The position numbers and the translations under genes were made by a program. Below the pieces are notes generated by a model. It worked only from the letters and a program-made list of their open reading frames with translations, was not told the origin of the DNA and did no database searches. From assembly GCA_001777055.1 (NCBI GenBank), contig MFCX01000009.1, positions 2,701 to 9,375 of the forward strand: a stretch of DNA of 6,675 nt. Direction: 5' to 3'. The stretch is from Candidatus Daviesbacteria bacterium RIFCSPHIGHO2_02_FULL_39_12. Lineage in GTDB: Bacteria; Patescibacteriota; Microgenomatia; Daviesbacterales; UBA10151. Of this stretch, positions 1 through 5,479 are shown in pieces (the stretch's first letter is position 1; each line of letters opens with the position of its first letter).

Positions 1-1
1 T

Positions 2-538
2 AGTGAGTGTTCAGCTATGAGTATTTCTACATTGGGGGAACAAATAGATATACACGGAGGCGGCAAGGATTTAATGTTTCCCCATCATGAAGCAGAAATC
101 GCCCAATCAGAAGGAGCAACCGGAAAAGTTCCTTTTGTTAAATATTGGCTGCATACAGGCACTGTTTTTTACCAAGGCAAGAAAATGAGCAAATCTGAAG
201 GTAATTTAGTTATGGTTTCGGACCTGCTTAAAAAATATTCCCCTAACGCCATTCGCTGGTTACTGCTTTTTAAGCATTGGGCTAAATCCTGGGAATATAA
301 AGAAGAAGATTTAAAAAAAGCTCAGGAAAATGTAAATCTTGTAACATCCATCATTGCGAGGAGTCCCGAGCAAGGTCGAAGGACGACGCGGCAATATAAT
401 ACTATTATAAAACAATTTACTAAAATCCTGGACAATAACTTTTATACCCCCAAAGCATTAGAATTTTTATTGCGCCTTGCCAAAGACAATTCATTTGCAG
501 AACTTAAGCTGCTATATAATATGCTGGGGTTTATATGA
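2..538 (+). CDS. cysS: Cysteinyl-tRNA synthetase, C-terminal part (5' end outside window)
   Basis: Class I aminoacyl-tRNA synthetase that charges tRNA-Cys with cysteine in the cytoplasm. The frame is open to the left edge. Upstream of the Met at 17 it reads S-E-C-S-A, matching the family's conserved ECSAM segment, so that Met is internal. Visible marks are the zinc-ligand Cys (codon 8-10), IDIHGGGKDLMFPHHEAE with the other zinc-binding His and Glu, and the ATP-binding KMSKS loop near 182-200. The helical region then follows, with the conserved TPKAL segment, and the protein stops at an LGF motif. About 112 residues follow KMSKS, against roughly 190 in E. coli, so the usual C-terminal anticodon-recognition tail is absent. 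Residues I-A-R-S-P-E-Q-G-R-R-T-T-R-Q are encoded by a GC-rich palindromic insert. The HIGH motif lies outside the window. The gene converges with the MFS gene and overlaps its stop by 8 bases. Confidence 0.95.
   Translation, partial: SECSAMSISTLGEQIDIHGGGKDLMFPHHEAEIAQSEGATGKVPFVKYWLHTGTVFYQGKKMSKSEGNLVMVSDLLKKYSPNAIRWLLLFKHWAKSWEYKEEDLKKAQENVNLVTSIIARSPEQGRRTTRQYNTIIKQFTKILDNNFYTPKALEFLLRLAKDNSFAELKLLYNMLGFI
353..395. repeat. GC-rich imperfect palindromic repeat inside cysS
   Basis: A 43-base GC-rich island in AT-rich cysS begins ATTGCGAGGAGTCC and ends GGACGACGCGGCAAT, so its ends are imperfect inverted repeats (ATTGC/GCAAT and GTCC/GGAC). It resembles the dispersed 'cattgcgaggag...gcaat' palindromes I know from many bacterial genomes. 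It lies in frame and adds about 14 mostly charged residues between two helical segments. Insertion is inferred from composition and palindromy; there is no uninterrupted copy here to compare. Confidence 0.6.
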
Positions 539-1796
539 GGTGATTTTTTTGATTATATTCCGCATACTGGGTAGAAATTCTTTTCCTGTAGAAAAAAACT
601 AAAGTTCCAAAAAGAAAAACTATAATCGCTCCTATTCTGATTGCGATCTCTGTTCCGAATTTTTCCGATAAATAACCTATTTCAAAATTTCCCAAAGGAG
701 ACAATCCTAAAAACATCAGCACGTAAATACTCATTACCCTGCCTCTGACTGAATCAGCAACCAAATGCTGAACAGTAGTATTCATCATGGCATACTCGGT
801 AAGCAACCCTAATCCTGCAAAAAACAACAATATTAAAGCCAGATTAAAATTAGTGGTAAAAGTAAACAGGATTAAACTCATAGCAAACAGGCTATTTCCC
901 CCAATGATGAAAAATAAAGGAGAAAATTTATTAGCAAATATAGAGACTACAAATGTAGCCATTAGAGCTCCCAACCCTGCTGCCGCATATAAATAACCTA
1001 AACCTGTAGCGCCTTGATGGAAAGTATTTTGGGCGATTACCGGCATAATGGTGGTATAAGACCAGCCAAAAACAGATACTACTCCTACAAAAATTAATAA
1101 AGTTCTGATAATCGGATGGGTAAATGAATAGGAAATACCTTCTTTTATAGCAGCCAGAGGATGCAAATCAGTTTTAAAAACCTTATCTTCAACTTGTATT
1201 AGGATTAAAGCAATAATTACAGCTATATAACTTATACCGTTTAAAATAAACGCTCCTCCTGTCCCCATAATAGCAATTAAAAAACCGGCTAAACCCGGCC
1301 CGATCACCCTTGCTGCATTAAATGTTCCGGCATTTAGGGAAATGGCGGAAGGCAACTCGTTTTTAATAACCATTTCCGGCACAAAAGCTTGCCTGGTTGG
1401 AATATCCAGAGCATTAACCACTCCCAAAAGAAATGCCAAAATCCCAATCTGCCAAACTGTAATTAAATCGAAAACAGTCAAAATACCCAGTATAAAAGCC
1501 AGGGTCATTGAACTTATTTGGGTGAGCATTAGTATTTGTTTTTTAGGAAATCTGTCGATAATCACCCCTCCGAATAAAGAAAAAAGTAAGGTGGGTAAGC
1601 TGCCTATTGCCGCCACCAGTCCCACTAAAAAGGGAGAGTTTGTCAGTTGCAGCACTAACCAGCCTTGAGCCACAATCTGCAACCAGGTGCCAATTAAGGA
1701 AACTAACTGTCCTAAAAAATATAATCTATAATTTTTGTTATTTAAAACAGGAAAAACTGCAAATAATCTTTTTAAATATCTTGAGTTCCTATCCAT
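531..1796 (-). CDS. MFS transporter, MFS_3-type exporter
   Basis: Predicted inner-membrane proton-coupled exporter of the major facilitator superfamily (421 aa, about 12 hydrophobic helices); substrate unknown. Family marks are N-K-N-Y-R-L-Y-F-L-G-Q-L before helix 1, S-L-I-G-T-W-L-Q, motif A in the 2-3 loop (GGVIIDRFPKK) and D-I-P-T-R-Q-A-F-V-P after helix 4, typical of the MFS_3/EntS-like branch. I place the start at the ATG at 1796. It has an AGGGA Shine-Dalgarno 7 bases upstream and gives the short N-terminus usual for the family. A longer frame from a TTG at 1907, overlapping the upstream gene's stop as TTGA, adds 37 residues rich in Ser and charged residues and is encoded partly by a tandem repeat, so it is less likely. 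The 3' end overlaps cysS tail to tail. The SGNH hydrolase gene lies upstream on the same strand and could be co-transcribed. Confidence 0.9.
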   Translation of the reverse strand: MDRNSRYLKRLFAVFPVLNNKNYRLYFLGQLVSLIGTWLQIVAQGWLVLQLTNSPFLVGLVAAIGSLPTLLFSLFGGVIIDRFPKKQILMLTQISSMTLAFILGILTVFDLITVWQIGILAFLLGVVNALDIPTRQAFVPEMVIKNELPSAISLNAGTFNAARVIGPGLAGFLIAIMGTGGAFILNGISYIAVIIALILIQVEDKVFKTDLHPLAAIKEGISYSFTHPIIRTLLIFVGVVSVFGWSYTTIMPVIAQNTFHQGATGLGYLYAAAGLGALMATFVVSIFANKFSPLFFIIGGNSLFAMSLILFTFTTNFNLALILLFFAGLGLLTEYAMMNTTVQHLVADSVRGRVMSIYVLMFLGLSPLGNFEIGYLSEKFGTEIAIRIGAIIVFLFGTLVFFYRKRISTQYAEYNQKNHLI

Positions 1797-1809
1797 AAAG
1801 TTATCCCTT

Positions 1810-1815
1810 ATTATA
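1810..1815 (-). promoter_or_regulatory. Possible -10 box for the MFS gene
   Basis: TATAAT on the minus strand ends 13 bases before the preferred ATG at 1796. A 4/6 -35 match (TTAAAA) lies 17 bases further upstream. Transcription would begin within the Shine-Dalgarno, so either the box is fortuitous or the leader is extremely short. Confidence 0.25.
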
Positions 1816-1845
1816 CTTAAATCCTCTTCTTTTTTTAAAGGGCTT

Positions 1846-1866
1846 GTGAGAAACTCGTGAGAAACT
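1846..1866. repeat. Tandem 10-base direct repeat, 11-base period
   Basis: GTGAGAAACT occurs at 1846-1855 and 1857-1866 with one base between. It lies between the SGNH stop and the preferred MFS start. It could be an operator-like tandem site or chance; it also argues that this stretch is a leader rather than protein-coding. Confidence 0.5.
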
Positions 1867-1903
1867 AATCCGAGAGATCTTCCGCTTGAGTCAACTGATA
1901 TGC

Positions 1904-2716
1904 TCAAGGATTGGGAATGATTTTTTCTTTAGAGATAAAATCAGCTATTTGTTGACTGATAAATAAAATGCCGGTTTGTGAAGGATGAATAAAGTCACCG
2001 GCATTTAGATAATCTAACTTTCCCTCACCTTTATCATCCAAACTCTTTTCATAAACATTCACTAAAGGTATATGGTGAAGTTTGGCATAATTAATATGAT
2101 TTTTAATATAGGCAATCCTTTCCTCTGACCATTGTTTTCTTTGTTCAGGTAATAAATTAACTACTCCTTCTGCATACCTTTCTTTAGAAGGCGAGATGGT
2201 TGCTAAAAAAATTAAAACCGCACTAGGACTTTTATCTTTAATAATTTTGACAATTTGATCTAAAGTTTGATTTTGTTTTTTAATCCTTTATCTAAATTCA
2301 TATCCGACAAAGGATTATTACCAAAAGATTCAAGTAATATGATGTCCGGTCTGGTAGAGAGTATTGCCGGCAAGGTTTCGGTACTTCTTTTGGATTCTGT
2401 TTTTAATCTATCCGGAACAGACAGGATTGAAGTTGATCCAATGCCAAAGTTTAAAATCCCAAACTTTTTCCGGATAATAAGTCTTTAAATCCTCCCTTAA
2501 ATCATCTGCTGTCCCTAAAGTTTCAGTCATAGAGTCCCCGACTAAAGCAATGGTGTAACTTTTGGTGTCTTTGGTTTGTACAGGCAAAGGATTTACAGTA
2601 AAAAGTGATTTAATGAAGGAAATCGGTTGTTCAAAAGCTTGGTCTAGGAAATTAACGGAAATATTAAAGCTGGAAATGTTGGAAGCAAAAACAAATGACA
2701 CAAGAAGAGGACCCAT
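1904..2716 (-). pseudogene. SGNH/GDSL-family hydrolase, broken by two compensating frameshifts
   Basis: Ser hydrolase of the SGNH (GDSL esterase/acylhydrolase) fold. A signal-anchor-like hydrophobic N-terminus (M-G-P-L-L-V-S-F-V-F-A) suggests an envelope location. About 270 residues are recovered by joining three frames. Frame 1 (2716 to about 2470) carries block I GDSMTETLG with nucleophile Ser62. Frame 2 (about 2464-2276) carries N-F-G-I-G-S-T-S (block II Gly) and F-G-N-N-P (block III, N in place of the usual ND). Frame 3 (about 2275-1904) carries DFIHPS with the catalytic Asp and His near residues 241 and 244. The first break fits one extra base in the T5 run at 2465-2469. The second fits one missing base in the T runs at 2271-2281. 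All catalytic blocks survive, so this is either a very recent pseudogene or a sequencing error. As read, frame 1 ends at 2408. No clear Shine-Dalgarno precedes 2716, so the exact start is uncertain. Confidence 0.8.
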
Positions 2717-2863
2717 TAAATAATTTTGTCATTTAATATAAGGCTAACCTGCTTTAATTGCTATTCCTGTGGTAACTGCCTTACAACTCGGCAGTTCTAT
2801 TGTTATAGAAAATTGTAACTATAGGGTCTTTTTTGGTATAATCTACCACCATCTTAATTTAAA
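2717..2863. other. Intergenic region with a small hairpin and T-run
   Basis: No gene is visible. The stretch holds a 7-bp hairpin (AACTGCC 2774-2780 with GGCAGTT 2790-2796), a T6 run at 2829-2834 not directly preceded by a strong stem, and the promoter-like boxes listed separately. It separates the divergent SGNH gene and the small gene starting at 3001. Confidence 0.5.
2813..2842 (+). promoter_or_regulatory. Possible promoter for the gene starting at 3001
   Basis: TATAAT at 2837-2842 with TTGTAA (4/6 to the -35 consensus) at 2813-2818 and an 18-base spacer. If used, the transcript leader of about 150 bases would contain the whole MITE-like element. Confidence 0.35.
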
Positions 2864-2971
2864 AACTCATGTTACGCAATCACTCTTGTCATTCCCATGA
2901 AAATGGGAATCTATACAAATAAAAAACATGGATTTCCGCCTCCGCGGGAATGACACTGCGTAACATGAGTT
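2864..2971. mobile_element. MITE-like element with 15-bp terminal inverted repeats
   Basis: A 108-base element bounded by AACTCATGTTACGCA (2864-2878) and its exact reverse complement (2957-2971). Just inside are TGTCATTCCC (2887-2896) and GGGAATGACA (2946-2955), also exact inverted copies. Each arm contains a hairpin: ATTCCCAT/ATGGGAAT around GAAA (2891-2910), and an imperfect TTCCGC/GCGGGAA one (about 2934-2950). So the element is two head-to-head copies of a 'gtcattcccgcg...gcgggaatcca' type dispersed palindrome inside outer TIRs. It has no coding capacity. Its TIRs match neither IS element in this window, so its mobilising transposase is elsewhere. No convincing target duplication is seen. 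Confidence 0.8.
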
Positions 2972-3000
2972 AAGAATACAAAGCTAAAGATAGAGGAAAT

Positions 3001-3177
3001 ATGAGTCCGGATATAGCAAAGAGAGAATCAGCAATAGATCAAGCTACTATAGAGGTACCCCGAGATAGTCGAGGTAGGATTAAATGGAAAGTTCTAGCAC
3101 GGGATGGCGCATTGTTAGAAAGATTTGTTCTCCAACAAATTCGAGCAGTAATGGCTGATGGCACTAGTGTAGTGTAA
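3001..3177 (+). pseudogene. Small unknown gene, 5' fragment truncated by IS element A
   Basis: ATG at 3001 has AGAGG at 2992-2996. The frame runs 56 native codons to the TA at 3165-3166, where IS element A begins, and then stops two codons into the element at 3175-3177. The sequence is well behaved, including G-R-I-K-W-K-V-L-A-R-D-G-A-L-L-E-R-F-V-L and Q-Q-I-R-A-V-M-A-D-G-T-S. Joining it across element A (one TA removed) to 4129-4251, and across element B to 5434-5479, gives a continuous 110-aa frame. The middle part, K-R-S-D-L-A-H-A-I-V-R-Y-F-P-D-G-F-S-G-A-A-E-R-L, has the look of a small helical, possibly helix-turn-helix, DNA-binding segment. I do not recognise the family. The 58-aa truncated product could still be made. 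Confidence 0.75.
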
Positions 3178-3187
3178 TCAAAATACC

Positions 3188-3216
3188 TTGACAATATATT
3201 GTGGGTAGGATATGCT
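3188..3216 (+). promoter_or_regulatory. Promoter of IS A transposase
   Basis: A perfect TTGACA (3188-3193), a 17-base spacer and TATGCT (3211-3216, 4/6 to TATAAT) lie just inside the left end of element A. The predicted transcription start falls at or next to the ATG at 3223, suggesting a leaderless or near-leaderless transposase mRNA. Confidence 0.5.
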
Positions 3217-3222
3217 GGTTTT

Positions 3223-4116
3223 ATGTGGAGTGCAGCAAAACCTTTACTCATACCAGAGCAGGATGGGTTACTTCTCCGGGAATTAGTACGGTCCCCTTCA
3301 ACACCTCAAGGTATTGCCCAGAGAGCCCGCATTATCCTTTTAGCAGGAGAGGGTATGGCAAACCTGGCTATAGCCAGGAAGCTTACCATAGGCCGTCCCA
3401 CAGTACTTTTATGGAGAGAAAGGTTTAAAGGACAAGGCACAGCGGGAATTTTAAAGATTGAGGAAGGCAGAGGCAGGAAAAAAGAGATCAAGGCAGAGAT
3501 TGTTGAGGCAATTATCTATGATACACTCTACACTAAACCTTTAGACAGCACCCATTGGAGTACCCGGACACTTGCCAAAAAACATCATGTTTCCCATGAT
3601 TTCATCAAAAAGGTCTGGCATGCCCATAACTTAAAGCCCCATTTAGTGAAAACTTTTAAACTTTCCAATAGGCATGGGACCACCTCTTTGTTTGCAGCAC
3701 TCAATATCTTAAAAGGTAGTGTTATTGGCACTTGCCTCAAAAGGCACAGACACCAGGAATTCATCAAATTTCTAAACTTAATTGATGGGGCTGTAGAAAA
3801 AGATTTAGACATTCACTGCATTGTTGATAATTATTCCACCCATAAACATGAACGGGTTAAATTATGGCTAGAAAAACATCCCAGATTCCATTTCCATTTC
3901 ATCCCTACCTCTTCCTCATGGTTAAACCTGGTTGAAAGGTGGTTTGGTGAGATTACCAGGAAAAGAATCAGGAGAGCTACATTCAGGAGTGTAGATGAGC
4001 TAATCCATGCAATTGAGGAATATATCAGGATCAATAATCAAAATCCCAAACCATTTGTCTGGACAAAGACTGCTGAAGAAATTATTACCAAGGTTAAGAG
4101 TGTAAAGCTAATTTAA
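3223..4116 (+). pseudogene. IS630-family transposase lacking the first catalytic Asp block
   Basis: DDE transposase of the IS630 family, as 297 aa from the ATG at 3223; a TTG at 3199 would add 8 residues. The N-terminal helix-turn-helix region is present (R-A-R-I-I-L-L-A-G-E-G-M through A-I-A-R-K-L-T-I-G-R-P-T-V-L-L-W-R). Normally K-T-F-K-L-S-N is followed by some 50 residues including the C-V-D-E-K-S motif with the first catalytic Asp, before D-Y-x-R-H-G-T-T-S-L-F. Here K-L-S-N runs straight into R-H-G-T-T-S-L-F at about 3667-3675. The second Asp (V-D-N-Y-S-T-H, residue 202) and the Glu (S-W-L-N-L-V-E, residue 238) remain. The frame is otherwise open to the usual T-A-E-E-I end. Without the first Asp it should be catalytically dead, though DNA binding may persist. 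The in-frame nature and clean junction argue for a real deletion rather than sequencing error. Confidence 0.88.
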
Positions 4117-4127
4117 AGACAGGACAC

Positions 4128-4252
4128 TAGCTTCAGCAATATTAATCTAATAAATGCTAAACGTTCAGATTTGGCGCACGCAATCGTACGCTATTTCCCG
4201 GATGGATTTTCTGGTGCTGCAGAAAGGTTGCAACTAGTATTACATCCCCCTA
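4128..4252 (+). pseudogene. Middle fragment of the twice-interrupted small gene
   Basis: The 125 bases between the two IS elements are open on the plus strand in exactly the frame needed to continue the 5' fragment: S-F-S-N-I-N-L-I-N-A-K-R-S-D-L, then the A-H-A-I-V-R-Y-F-P-D-G-F-S segment, then L-Q-L-V-L-H-P-P. TA at 4128-4129 is the right copy of the element A duplication, and TA at 4251-4252 is the left copy for element B. No start codon or ribosome site supports independent expression. Confidence 0.7.
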
Positions 4253-4270
4253 ATTTTCCAATCCATTATG

Positions 4271-4930
4271 TCAAAGAGCCTGAGAAAGCTTGAACTTTTC
4301 TTTCGCTTCCTCCCTGGTAAATTGCCAGTTAATGCCACATTTATCCCGGTTTCTTTTTCTCACACAGGCAGCAACTTCCGACTGCATGGTATGAAAGTCT
4401 GGCATCCTTCTGTTTAAACATTGAGTCTCAAGTGAATGAATCTCAATCTCAGCCTGGTCTAACCAGCTGGCATGTTTTGGTGTAAAGTGCCACTCAATCC
4501 TTTCTGCAATCCTTTTCCCTTCCTGTTCTCCCAACACCTCAATCAACGTTTCCTTGTTATGGGTGTTTAAGTTATCTTCAACCAGGACAACCTTTTTTGC
4601 TTTTTTGTACACATGGTTAACAAGATGCTTGATAAAAGAGGCATAATCTTTTCCTGTCCTTCTCCGGGTTACACGGACAATCCGTTTCTTCCCTTTAGGT
4701 TCTACAGCCACGAACAGATTTACTGTACCGTTTCTCTTGTATTCATAATCAGCTCTGGTTGGTTTTCCCGGTTTTCCTGTAAGTGGAGCTCTGGTATCTT
4801 TTAACAGCTGTTTGCTTTTCTCATCCATACAGACAACAGGTTTTTGCGGATCATACGGTCTTTCATAGACTTTCAACACATCAAACATCCGTCTTTTGAA
4901 CTCAGGAGTTACTGTGGGAATACACCACAT
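4271..4930 (-). CDS. IS630-family transposase, DDE catalytic part (orfB of IS B)
   Basis: The catalytic half, 219 aa if begun at the ATG at 4930. It carries the complete triad: Asp36 in V-V-C-M-D-E-K-S-K-Q, Asp119 in V-L-V-E-D-N-L-N-T-H and Glu161 in H-A-S-W-L-D-Q-A-E-I-E. It ends with the family-typical I-N-W-Q-F-T-R-E-E-A. The sequence joins smoothly to the upstream frame (N-L-K-P-H-R-K-K then M-W-C-I-P), showing that the two frames form one protein of about 360 aa. A +1 shift, skipping one A, at the A8 run (4930-4937 on the complement) is required. This could be transcriptional slippage, ordinary inactivation or a homopolymer miscall. No Shine-Dalgarno is visible just before 4930. Confidence 0.9.
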   Translation of the reverse strand: MWCIPTVTPEFKRRMFDVLKVYERPYDPQKPVVCMDEKSKQLLKDTRAPLTGKPGKPTRADYEYKRNGTVNLFVAVEPKGKKRIVRVTRRRTGKDYASFIKHLVNHVYKKAKKVVLVEDNLNTHNKETLIEVLGEQEGKRIAERIEWHFTPKHASWLDQAEIEIHSLETQCLNRRMPDFHTMQSEVAACVRKRNRDKCGINWQFTREEAKEKFKLSQAL

Positions 4931-5387
4931 TTTTTTTCCGATGGGGTTTAAGATTATTTCTTAAAAGGATGTGCCATATGGCAGTCCTGCCAATTGAGAC
5001 CCCCAGTTTGTTGGTAACCTCCTCTGTTAACAGATCAAGTGTCCATCTGACATAGCCTTTCGGTGCATCAGTACAGGCGATTGCAATCACCTCTGCTTCC
5101 TGTTTCCCTGTCAGTTTTCGCGCCTGACCAGGTCTGGGAGCATCATACAATGCCCGGTTAAGTCCTCCCCGGGCATAGTTCTTGCGGACATCATGGGGTG
5201 TGGAATATGAGATTAAAAGCGATCGATAGATCTCCCTGTCTTTTCTTCCTTCTGAAGCGAGTAAAAGTACCCGCGCCCGTGTGATAACTCTTGCTTTGGC
5301 TATTCCCTTACGGATAAGTGCTGAGAGTATTGTCTTTTCCTGTTCAGTGAGTGCTACATGATATTTTGTTTGGGCAGATATATGCAT
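4902..5387 (-). CDS. IS630-family transposase, helix-turn-helix N-terminal part (orfA of IS B)
   Basis: The DNA-binding half, 161 aa as read. It runs from the ATG at 5387, which has a perfect AGGAGG at 5395-5400 with a 7-base spacing. It includes L-T-E-Q-E-K, a helix-turn-helix region (R-A-R-V-L-L-L-A-S-E-G-R-K-D-R-E-I), the linker A-P-R-P-G-Q-A-R-K-L-T and the second winged-helix segment ending in N-N-L-K-P-H-R-K-K. After the A8 run the frame continues only N-V-V-Y-S-H-S-N-S and stops, while the true continuation is in orfB. If the A8 run were A7, a single full-length transposase would be encoded. Confidence 0.9.
   Translation of the reverse strand: MHISAQTKYHVALTEQEKTILSALIRKGIAKARVITRARVLLLASEGRKDREIYRSLLISYSTPHDVRKNYARGGLNRALYDAPRPGQARKLTGKQEAEVIAIACTDAPKGYVRWTLDLLTEEVTNKLGVSIGRTAIWHILLRNNLKPHRKKNVVYSHSNS
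4930..4937 (-). promoter_or_regulatory. A8 slippery run joining the two transposase frames
   Basis: Eight A residues on the coding strand sit exactly where orfA leaves the family alignment (K-P-H-R-K-K) and orfB enters it (M-W-C-I). Runs of this length support RNA polymerase slippage in several IS families. Here reading one A fewer, or two more, restores the full protein. Confidence 0.4.
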
Positions 5388-5433
5388 GTGTTCACCTCCT
5401 CACGAAGATTACAGCATGTCATATTTACATTGC

Positions 5434-5479
5434 TAATTCAAGAGGATCTAGTACTAGTGATCGCATCTCCTTGAGCTAA
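5434..5479 (+). pseudogene. 3' fragment of the twice-interrupted small gene
   Basis: After the right TA of element B the host frame continues N-S-R-G-S-S-T-S-D-R-I-S-L-S and stops at TAA 5477-5479, giving a restored length of 110 aa. It overlaps the 3' end of the minus-strand winged-helix gene by about 42 bases, so the two genes would be convergent and overlapping in the ancestral arrangement. The short Ser-rich tail is unremarkable, which makes this the least certain of the three fragments. Confidence 0.5.

Larger units (their letters stand above)
3167..4127 (+). mobile_element. IS630-family insertion sequence A, internally deleted
   Basis: A 961-base element flanked on both sides by TA (3165-3166 and 4128-4129), the duplication expected for IS630/Tc1-mariner elements. 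Imperfect terminal repeats begin GTGTAGTGTAATCAAAA on the left and GTGTCCTGTCTTTAAAT on the right complement, about 14 of the first 21 positions matching. It carries one transposase gene with an in-frame internal deletion; adding back the missing portion would give a normal length near 1.1 kb. Removing the element plus one TA restores the reading frame of the interrupted host gene, which independently fixes both boundaries. Confidence 0.88.
4253..5433 (-). mobile_element. IS630-family insertion sequence B
   Basis: An element of about 1181 bases in the opposite orientation to element A, with two overlapping transposase frames. It is flanked by TAATT on both sides (4251-4255 and 5434-5438), compatible with a TA duplication. 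The termini are only weakly similar (CCAATCCATTATGTCA near the left, GCAATGTAAATATGACA on the right complement), so the tips are uncertain by about 5 bases. Joining the flanks with a single TA restores the host frame into its last 14 codons. Its transposase shares little beyond the fold with that of element A, so the two are independent insertions. Confidence 0.85.

Noticed and set aside
1..538. Alternative genetic code with TGA as sense
   Set aside because: TGA ends cysS and the SGNH gene at sensible points and no internal TGA needs to be read through in the intact genes.
787..1668. Plus-strand frames at 787-996 and 1342-1668
   Set aside because: They are antisense shadows of the MFS gene, lack ribosome sites and have no family resemblance.
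531..1907. Long form of the MFS protein from TTG 1907
   Set aside because: The extra 37 residues lack homology-like character and overlap a tandem repeat, and the ATG at 1796 has a good Shine-Dalgarno. The TTGA stop/start overlap with the SGNH gene keeps it a minor possibility.
2267..2488. Plus-strand frame over the SGNH gene
   Set aside because: It is antisense to recognisable SGNH hydrolase coding sequence.
2864..2971. CRISPR-like or rho-independent terminator reading of the inverted repeats
   Set aside because: There are no regularly spaced direct repeats and no T-run after the outer stem; the nested TIR structure fits a MITE better.
3039..4034. Minus-strand frames inside IS A
   Set aside because: They are shadows of the transposase gene on the other strand.
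4128..4252. Minus-strand continuation of the winged-helix gene beyond IS B
   Set aside because: That gene's stop at 5438-5440 precedes the junction and the rejoined minus frame has several stops; only the plus frame is open.
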